The position numbers were made by a program, and so were the translations under genes. DNA of 8,992 nt from Desulfobacterales bacterium. GTDB lineage: Bacteria; Desulfobacterota; Desulfobacteria; Desulfobacterales; Desulfobacteraceae. The notes beneath the pieces were generated by a model. That model saw only the letters and a program-made list of their open reading frames with translations. It was not told the origin of the DNA and searched no databases. The stretch spans positions 1 through 8,992 of the forward strand of contig JAKSBM010000182.1 of NCBI GenBank assembly GCA_022361135.1, written 5' to 3'. Below are positions 1 through 5,990 of the stretch, one piece after another. Numbering within the stretch: position 1 is the stretch's first letter; each line of letters opens with the position of its first letter.

Positions 1-919
1 GGTTGGAAAAACCGGCAGCATGGGGGGACAGGTCAGTGGTGCTGGGGTCGTCGTCATCATCCGGTGTCAGCTGGAGTTTTCCGTCCCCCAGCTTGTTGGT
101 GGCCGGGGCGGTATTGATGGTGGTACCCTCCTGGAGGGTGCCGTCGTATCCGTTTCCGCTGCTGTCCGAGCCATCCGTGTCAAAGGTCCAGTGGCCGACG
201 AGGCCGGTGGTGGTGTCCAGGGTTCCCTGCCAATCCGAAACGGCGGTGTCCGTTGCCAGGGGCCGGGTGTCAATCCGGCCGGCATGGTATTCCAGATCCC
301 AATCTCCCCCCAGCGTCCCATGGCCGGTCAGGTCCTGGGATGCAGCAATATCGGCCCCGGTCGCCTGGGCAACGGCCTGGATAAATTCCTTTCCGGATTC
401 GTTTTCCGCCAGGTTGCACCCGTAAAACAGGATGTCCCCGGTTTCCGAAAGGGCGTTGGCCCAGGCGGAAAATGCCCATGGATTTTGTTGGATCACGGCT
501 TGGGTGAGTTCGGTGTTGCCCAGTTCCACGGCCCCGGCCCGACCGTGGCTGATGATATGAATGGCGGAGAGGTCGGATTGGGTGGACAAAATATCCGTCA
601 CCTGGGCCAGGCCGTCCTGGTCCCCATCGAGGATCACCACCTCTGCCAGGGCCCCGTCCCGGGACATCAGACCCTGGACCAGGGTGTCAAACTCGGATAC
701 GTCCCCATTGATCAGAATCAATTCCTTGCCGGGGTGCACCGTTTCCATGGCTGAACCCTGGGGTTCCGAAGGGGAGTAGACCATGGATTGGGGGGCGTCC
801 TCGGCCAGGTCCGGGATGAGGTGGCTCCCCTCTGCCAGGGGATCACCGGACAGGAGGATACGCTTTTCCAGGGCCTCGTAGACAAAGGGGCTGGACCGTC
901 TGTCAAAGGGTTTCTTCAT
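1..919 (-). CDS. LEPR-XLL / DUF4347 domain surface protein, N-terminal part (open at left edge)
   Basis: The reading frame is open from the ATG at 919 to the window edge: 306 residues with no stop, so the 3' part is missing. Residues 14-28 (YEALEKRILLSGDPL) match the N-terminal LEPR-XLL motif of very long repetitive surface proteins, with K replacing the usual P. There is no hydrophobic signal-peptide core. Residues about 66-234 look like DUF4347: a DGDQDGLAQ segment (98-106), IHIISHG (120-126), ILFYGCNLA (163-171), TGADIAAS (187-194) and GGDWDLE (204-210), ending at the typical SDWQGTL (228-234). His125 and Cys168 could form a caspase-like dyad (inference). From about 239 (GLVGHWTFD, SSGNGYDGTL) a LamG/concanavalin-A-like domain begins. 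The start follows the adaptor stop by 4 bases, with AAGGAG 13 bases upstream. It is probably a large secreted or surface protein and the cargo of the upstream genes. Family assignment is fairly sure; full length and role are unknown. Confidence 0.85.
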   Translation of the reverse strand, partial: MKKPFDRRSSPFVYEALEKRILLSGDPLAEGSHLIPDLAEDAPQSMVYSPSEPQGSAMETVHPGKELILINGDVSEFDTLVQGLMSRDGALAEVVILDGDQDGLAQVTDILSTQSDLSAIHIISHGRAGAVELGNTELTQAVIQQNPWAFSAWANALSETGDILFYGCNLAENESGKEFIQAVAQATGADIAASQDLTGHGTLGGDWDLEYHAGRIDTRPLATDTAVSDWQGTLDTTTGLVGHWTFDTDGSDSSGNGYDGTLQEGTTINTAPATNKLGDGKLQLTPDDDDDPSTTDLSPHAAGFSN

Positions 920-923
920 GGGG

Positions 924-1826
924 TTAATTCAACTCCTTGGTCGAGGCCATCCGCTGGGGGCGCTGTTTGGCGGGGAGGGTGGGCCGGGCCGGCGGGATGG
1001 GGCCATGGGCATTGGTCAAGGGTTTGAACAGGACCCTGCATTTGAGGCCCCCGGGAAGGGCCAGTTCGGGATTGGGCAGCTCCAGCCGGATGCCGTAGGT
1101 GTTGCTGGCCGCATCAATAACTCGATCCACAAGGGTGACCACGGCGAGTTTGGAGGGGTAGATGTCCAGTTCCGGCATCACCTGGGCCGTCATTCCAGGC
1201 TGAATTTTACCAAAGGTGGCGGCAGGAACGATGACTTCAACCGAGAGGGGATCAATGCGGGCCACCTTCATCACGGGCTGGCCGTTGACATACTCCCCTT
1301 CGGAAACGTAGCGTTCAACAACCACCCCTGAGATGGGGCTGGTAACGGACCGCCTGGCCAGGGCGGCTTCTGCCTGTTCCATTTCCAGGGTGGCCAATTG
1401 CTGGTTTTCCTGTACTTTTTTGAGCTGGTACCGGTTGATTTCGATTTCCGTTTTGGCCTGGTCTTTATCGTGGGAGGGGACTGCTTCTATGTTACGAATC
1501 CGCTTTTCTGCCCTTTGGGCAAAGGATAATTGGGCCTGGTTCAACAGGATATCCCCGTCAAAGGCGGCCATGGCCTTGGCTTTTTTCAGCACCAGTTTTT
1601 CAACGGTTGAATCCAGGGAGAGTAGAATCTGACCGGCTTCCACCCTGTGGCTTCTTTCGGCATGGATGGTTTCCACGATGCCCTTGGCGGCTGCCCCAAT
1701 GTCCACTAGGGCACTGGGTTTGATTAAACCGTCCAGTTCCAGGGAGGCCTCCTGGGCATATCCGGTGCCCGGCACAAGTGATAAACCGATAAGGGGTAGG
1801 ATAAGGGTCCATATGATTTGTTTCAT
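924..1826 (-). CDS. Periplasmic adaptor (HlyD/RND-type membrane-fusion) protein with Sec signal peptide
   Basis: This 300-residue protein belongs to the membrane-fusion adaptor family, whose members link an inner-membrane export component to an outer-membrane channel. Residues 1-24 form a Sec signal peptide with a hydrophobic stretch and a GYA-Q cleavage site, so the mature protein is periplasmic; no lipobox is visible. The first lipoyl half is about 40-73 (GAAAKGIVETI, VEAGQILLSLD). A helical hairpin of about 75-157 follows, then the second lipoyl half (RSVTSPISGVVVERYVSEGEYV, about 159-180) and a beta-barrel of about 190-268. The tail of about 270-300 is rich in proline and basic residues. 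The ATG at 1826 is preferred over the in-frame ATG at 1844, because AAAGGAG sits 6 bases before it and the signal peptide then starts at residue 1. No RND pump is adjacent. The genes on either side suggest it serves the SecA-like/M50 export set and the LEPR-XLL cargo. Confidence 0.88.
   Translation of the reverse strand: MKQIIWTLILPLIGLSLVPGTGYAQEASLELDGLIKPSALVDIGAAAKGIVETIHAERSHRVEAGQILLSLDSTVEKLVLKKAKAMAAFDGDILLNQAQLSFAQRAEKRIRNIEAVPSHDKDQAKTEIEINRYQLKKVQENQQLATLEMEQAEAALARRSVTSPISGVVVERYVSEGEYVNGQPVMKVARIDPLSVEVIVPAATFGKIQPGMTAQVMPELDIYPSKLAVVTLVDRVIDAASNTYGIRLELPNPELALPGGLKCRVLFKPLTNAHGPIPPARPTLPAKQRPQRMASTKELN
933..938 (-). promoter_or_regulatory. Ribosome binding site for the LEPR-XLL gene
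   Basis: AAGGAG on the minus strand lies inside the last codons of the preceding adaptor gene, 13 bases before the ATG at 919. The spacing is longer than ideal, but no better site or other in-frame ATG lies nearby. The 4-base gap to the preceding stop suggests that translational coupling also helps. Confidence 0.45.
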
Positions 1827-1832
1827 GGTGTG

Positions 1833-1839
1833 CTCCTTT
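1833..1839 (-). promoter_or_regulatory. Strong Shine-Dalgarno that fixes the adaptor start at 1826
   Basis: AAAGGAG on the minus strand lies 6 bases before the ATG at 1826. It falls between the two in-frame ATGs (1844 and 1826), so the downstream one is the likely start, which puts the signal peptide at the true N-terminus. The ATG at 1844 overlaps the TGA of the SecA-like gene and is probably not used. Confidence 0.75.
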
Positions 1840-1840
1840 G

Positions 1841-3835
1841 TCATTCGTTTTGCCCGCTGAAGGCAAGGTGCTGGTTTCTAAGGCGGTCCTGTTTCAAGAG
1901 GGTCATGCGCTTTGATCTGTGCCGGCGTTGGGTGCGGTATTGAATCCAGTGGACCAGGGTTGCATTCACTCGGTGGTGCCAGGGCCTGCCCGGGAGTGTC
2001 AGCCATTTCAACAGGGTAAAGCAGGCCGGGGGGATTCGTGTGCGGATGGGGGCGTCTTCCAGGGAAAGGATCATCTGGCAGGAGCCGGGATCCCCCTGTC
2101 TGGCACTTCTGCCGAACAATTGCCTGTCAATGCGGCGGCAGGGATTGAAGCCGGCCCCGATGACATGGAGGCCCCCGGCGGCCCGGACCTTGGGGGAAAG
2201 GGTGATGTCCGTCCCCCTTCCGGCCATGTTGGTGGCCACGGTGACCTGGCCCGGCTGTCCGGCCTGTGCCACAATATCGGCTTCGGATTTGTCGTGCCTG
2301 GCGTTGAGGACCCGATGGCCGATGCCGGCTTTGATCAGGCTCCGGCTGAGCCGTTCGGATTCGGCCACCGAGCCGGTGCCGATGAGAACGGCCCTGCCCC
2401 GGGTCAATTGGGTTTGGATGGTCCGGACCACATCCTGCCATTTGTCCCTGGCGCGGGCATGGATCCTGGGGCTCAGCCCCAAGCGCTGCCCCGGGCGTCG
2501 AAGGGGGATTTTTCGGCTTCTGATCCGGTATACATTGGCAAATTCATGTTTGGCTTCCCGGACGGTGCCGGTGGTCCCGGCCAGTTTGAGGTACCGGCAA
2601 AAGAAGCGCTGGTAGGTGATGCGGGCCATGGGAGATCGATCCCCGGTCAGGGGGCAGTCTTCCTTGATTTCCACCATCTGGTGCAATCCGTTTTGCCAGG
2701 ATCGGTCGGGCATGCGCCGCCCGGTGGACGGATCAATGAGAATGATTTTTTGGTCTTCAACCAGGTAGTCCTTGTCCCGGGTCAGCAGGTGGATGGCCTC
2801 AAGTGCGGTTTTGATCCATTCCTCCATCTGGAAGGGGTGGTGACCGCGGCCGGGCTCGTTCGATGCCCCGGAGCGGATTCGGTGGTACCCCTCCGGTGTC
2901 GGGACAATGTTTCGGGAAAGAATGTCCAGGGTGAAATCCCTTTTTTCCTTCAGTTGCCGGGCGATTTTAAAGGCATCTGTGAATAGGTGTCGGGCCGGGC
3001 CGGATTGTTCCTCCCTGCTCAGGATCAGGGGCGTAATGGCATCGTCGATCATGACGGAGTCGGCCTCGTCCACAATGGCGTAGCACAGTCCCCGGAGCAG
3101 GGGGCGGGGCGGGGAGGTGATCCCGGACACGGCCAAGTCGGCCCTGAGGCTGTTGGCCGGTAATGTCCCCAGCAGGGTCCGGTCCCGCAGGTAGTCAAAC
3201 ACCACCTGTTTATGGGTGCAGAAGACCACATCCCCGGCATAGACGGTGCGCTTTTCCTTGTGGGACATGGTATGGGTTACGGCTCCGCCGGTGAGGTTGA
3301 GGGCGGCCAGAACCGGGGCCAGGAGTCGGGCATCCCGCTGGGCCAGGTATTCGTTCACGGTGATGATGTGGACCGGGATGCCGGAAAGGGCCGCCACACA
3401 GGCAGCCAGGCCGGCGGCCAGGGTTTTGCCTTCCCCGGTTTCCATTTCCGCCAGTTCGCCCTGGAGCAGGGTCCATGCCGCCATGATCTGGGTGTGGAAG
3501 GGGCGCAGCCCCATGGTTCGGTCCATGGTTTCCTCCACCAGGGCAAAGGCGGCCATGCAAAGGTCAAATTCCAATCCCCGTTGCCAGATTTCTGTTTGGA
3601 GGCGATGCTGGAACCGGGCCAATTCCTGTGGTGTCTTTCCGACCATATCTTGGGTGTGGCGGACCACTTTTTCGGGAATTTGGTCCAGGGAAATGGAGGG
3701 GGAAAAGATATGGCCGAGGGTGTGGATTAGTTGTGCGGCCAAGGCGCGCACATGGCTGGGGGGCGGGTCGGGCTGTTCTGGATATTGCCCGATGATGGGG
3801 CCGGGTCGGATCATGGCGGGATTTAAAATTTGCAT
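1841..3835 (-). CDS. Shortened SecA-like translocase ATPase
   Basis: This 664-residue protein is clearly homologous to SecA, the ATPase that drives proteins through SecYEG. Numbered from the ATG at 3835, it shows Walker A METGEGKT (131-138), VNEYLAQRDA (160-169), the DEAD box of VDEADSVMIDDAITPLIL (255-272), a preprotein-binding region with RDKDYLVEDQ (353-362), WQNGLHQMVEIKE (380-392) and LAGTTGT (418-424), NMAGRGTDI (536-544), and RQLFGRSARQGDPG (571-584) with arginine-finger residues kept. SLED (591-594) is followed by only about 70 residues, whereas housekeeping SecA has roughly 300 there. Most of the helical scaffold, two-helix finger, helical wing and zinc-binding tail are therefore absent. 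The start is uncertain and no Shine-Dalgarno is seen: the ATG at 3835 lies 4 bases after the M50 gene's stop, and the alternatives are ATG 3880, ATG 3814 and TTG 3919. It is likely a dedicated motor for this operon, not the essential SecA. Confidence 0.9.
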   Translation of the reverse strand: MQILNPAMIRPGPIIGQYPEQPDPPPSHVRALAAQLIHTLGHIFSPSISLDQIPEKVVRHTQDMVGKTPQELARFQHRLQTEIWQRGLEFDLCMAAFALVEETMDRTMGLRPFHTQIMAAWTLLQGELAEMETGEGKTLAAGLAACVAALSGIPVHIITVNEYLAQRDARLLAPVLAALNLTGGAVTHTMSHKEKRTVYAGDVVFCTHKQVVFDYLRDRTLLGTLPANSLRADLAVSGITSPPRPLLRGLCYAIVDEADSVMIDDAITPLILSREEQSGPARHLFTDAFKIARQLKEKRDFTLDILSRNIVPTPEGYHRIRSGASNEPGRGHHPFQMEEWIKTALEAIHLLTRDKDYLVEDQKIILIDPSTGRRMPDRSWQNGLHQMVEIKEDCPLTGDRSPMARITYQRFFCRYLKLAGTTGTVREAKHEFANVYRIRSRKIPLRRPGQRLGLSPRIHARARDKWQDVVRTIQTQLTRGRAVLIGTGSVAESERLSRSLIKAGIGHRVLNARHDKSEADIVAQAGQPGQVTVATNMAGRGTDITLSPKVRAAGGLHVIGAGFNPCRRIDRQLFGRSARQGDPGSCQMILSLEDAPIRTRIPPACFTLLKWLTLPGRPWHHRVNATLVHWIQYRTQRRHRSKRMTLLKQDRLRNQHLAFSGQNE

Positions 3836-3839
3836 GGCA

Positions 3840-5990
3840 TCACACACTGAAAATACGGGTCCAAAGGGTGTGAAATTCATCGAGCCACTGGCGGTACAGG
3901 GGCTTGGCCTCGTGATCAAATCTGACCATGGCCCGGCCGCCGATGCGAATGGCCGGGGCTGGATCCGCCAGACAAAGATCCACCTTGAAAACCGTATCCA
4001 TAACCCTTAAGCCTTCGGGGTCGGAGGGATCGGTGGGAAAGATGCCGCCACAGGCTTTTCCCAGGGATGCCGCAGGCAGTCGATAATCCGGTGCCGGTAC
4101 GATGCGGACAATGTCGGCAAAAAAGGCTTTGGAAGGCATCTCGGCCAGGCGTACCCGGACCTGTTTTACCCGTCGGCGCACCCGGTCAATGTCAGACTGG
4201 CCCACCACGGCCCGTATGATGGGCCGGTGGTCCCCAATGACGTAGCCAAGGGTTTCTCCTTTTTTGACATGACGGCCCTCCAGGGAATCCGGTTTGACCA
4301 GGGAAATTCGTCCCTTTCCCGGGCTGAACAATTGGAGATGGGCCTGCTTCTGCCGCAAGTGTGACAGCTCTCCTTTGATATTCTGGAGTTCGTCCCAGAT
4401 GATTTTTTTCTCGGTCATTTTTTCAAGATCAAGGGCCCGGTAACGGGCCAATAGTTCCGAAATGCGGGTTTCCTGGATGTGGATCCGGTGGCTCAAGGCA
4501 GGTGCTTCTCCGGTAATGATAAGGGTTTGGGCCGATACGAGGTGGTCATTTCCCACATTCACCCGGCGGACCTCAAAATCCGTCCCCGCCCTGAGGACGG
4601 ATTGTTCGGGCAGCCAGACCACCCCCTGGGTGAGGGTTCGGTTGGGGGCTGGATAAATGAACACTGCCGTTGCCAACCCGACCGCAGCAAGGGTGAACAA
4701 GGTGGCCAGACGTATTCTTTTCTCCCTGACTCCGGGCTGGGCCATGAAGTGTTTGCAGGTCCGGAGGGCAGGGAGGATAAAAAGGCTAAGGATGCCCCAG
4801 GCCCCAAATACAATGCCCAGGATAAAAAATCGGCCGCTGATCATCCAGATGAGGCTGGTCAGAACCAGAAGTCTGTATGCAAATGACAGGGGGGCGTACA
4901 GAAGAAACCAACCCCTTTCCCCCGGTGCCGTAACCGGAGATTGGCTCCGGGGGATGCCCAGAAGATATCGTCGACACAGGTATCCCAGGTATTGGCTGGA
5001 CCGCTGGGCCAGGTTGGGGATTTCCACCAGATCCGACAGCAGGTAGTAGCCGTCGTACCGAAGCAGGGGATTGCCGTTGAACAGGAGGCTGGAGATACCA
5101 CCCAGGGCCATGACGCTGAGGGCAAGGGAGCCGATAATACCGGTGTCGTGGCTGCGCCAGATAAAAAAGGCAATCCCCGACAGAAACAACTCCACCATGA
5201 TGCCGGCCCCCGCCACCATCATCCGTTGTGATTTTTTGGGGAATACGGCGGAATCTCCGGCATCCACATAGGCCAGGGGGGTGAAGGCCACCATGAGAAT
5301 CCCCATTTCGTGGACGCTGCCGCCATACCGCTTTATGGCCAGTCCGTGGCCGAATTCGTGGAGAATTTTCATGAAAGGATAGGTCAGCCAGAGCAGGACC
5401 AGGGAATGGGCGCTGGTGAAATGGCCGGCAAAGGCTTTGAATAAATCGTCTCCATGGGCAATGGCCATGGATGCGGCCCCGGTCACAACCAATGCCCATA
5501 TCAAGAGGCCCAGGCGGGAAAACAGGGCTGTGGCAATGGGGGACATCCGGTTGAGGATGCGGTCGGGATCCAGGAGGGGCAGCTTCATGATCAAGGGGGA
5601 AAAACCCAGGAGTCCGGGGGATGCCCCTTTGGGAGACTTGGCCGTGTCCCGGGCCAGGGCGGCGGTGCTGTGGTGAAGGTTGCAGATCACCAGATCGGCC
5701 TGGTGGAGTTGAACCAGAAGCGCGATGAGTTCATCCTGGGTGGGGATGTCTTCGGTGGTGTTCCCGAGGATATCCTGCCAGATTTCTTCCATGGTCCATT
5801 CACCGTTCATCTGACCGATGGCTTTGTAGGAGACGGCGTTGAACCGATGCACCCGTCCGTCCAGGGGATTTTTAAGGACATACCAGGGGTGACGGCGGTA
5901 GACATGGCGGGAGATGACCAGCTCTTTTCGTAATAGGGGTTTCAGGGGGGAAACCTTATACCAGTATGCGCTGTTTAACGATGGTGTCAT
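3840..5990 (-). CDS. PqqD-like / M50 peptidase-like / HlyD fusion membrane protein
   Basis: The protein has 716 residues. A PqqD-like domain at about 37-103 (YVLKNPLDGRVHRFN, then EEIWQDI and DELIALLVQLHQADLV) resembles the winged-helix domain that binds peptide leaders in RiPP systems. A polytopic core of about 150-450 carries the M50/site-2-protease motif HEFGH (211-215) and the downstream NPLLRYDGYYLLSDLVEIPNLAQ (307-329), whose Asp313 is the likely third zinc ligand. The metalloprotease site therefore looks intact. The periplasmic C-terminus has a split adaptor module: VVWLPEQSVLRAG (about 457-470), a helical segment of about 500-555, GRISLV...GRHVKKGETLGYVI (about 560-585), then a barrel-like region to about 695. 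The ATG at 5990 overlaps the upstream TGA (ATGA) and has GGAGG 4 bases upstream, so it is preferred over the GTG at 6017. It probably anchors the export complex and may recognise or process cargo. Proteolysis is inferred from motifs only. Confidence 0.88.
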   Translation of the reverse strand: MTPSLNSAYWYKVSPLKPLLRKELVISRHVYRRHPWYVLKNPLDGRVHRFNAVSYKAIGQMNGEWTMEEIWQDILGNTTEDIPTQDELIALLVQLHQADLVICNLHHSTAALARDTAKSPKGASPGLLGFSPLIMKLPLLDPDRILNRMSPIATALFSRLGLLIWALVVTGAASMAIAHGDDLFKAFAGHFTSAHSLVLLWLTYPFMKILHEFGHGLAIKRYGGSVHEMGILMVAFTPLAYVDAGDSAVFPKKSQRMMVAGAGIMVELFLSGIAFFIWRSHDTGIIGSLALSVMALGGISSLLFNGNPLLRYDGYYLLSDLVEIPNLAQRSSQYLGYLCRRYLLGIPRSQSPVTAPGERGWFLLYAPLSFAYRLLVLTSLIWMISGRFFILGIVFGAWGILSLFILPALRTCKHFMAQPGVREKRIRLATLFTLAAVGLATAVFIYPAPNRTLTQGVVWLPEQSVLRAGTDFEVRRVNVGNDHLVSAQTLIITGEAPALSHRIHIQETRISELLARYRALDLEKMTEKKIIWDELQNIKGELSHLRQKQAHLQLFSPGKGRISLVKPDSLEGRHVKKGETLGYVIGDHRPIIRAVVGQSDIDRVRRRVKQVRVRLAEMPSKAFFADIVRIVPAPDYRLPAASLGKACGGIFPTDPSDPEGLRVMDTVFKVDLCLADPAPAIRIGGRAMVRFDHEAKPLYRQWLDEFHTLWTRIFSV

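Noticed and set aside
20..754. Long plus-strand open frame (244 codons) opposite the LEPR-XLL gene
   Set aside because: It is a shadow frame on the opposite strand of a GC-rich gene: composition is glycine/valine-rich, no domain is recognisable, and the minus-strand frame has clear family motifs.
1919..2986. Plus-strand open frame of 355 codons opposite the SecA-like gene
   Set aside because: The minus strand carries unmistakable SecA motifs over the same bases. The plus-strand product is low-complexity Gly/Pro-rich with no family features.
1841..3835. Calling this gene the housekeeping secA
   Set aside because: The C-terminal domains are missing and it sits inside an adaptor/peptidase operon, so a specialised paralogue is more likely.
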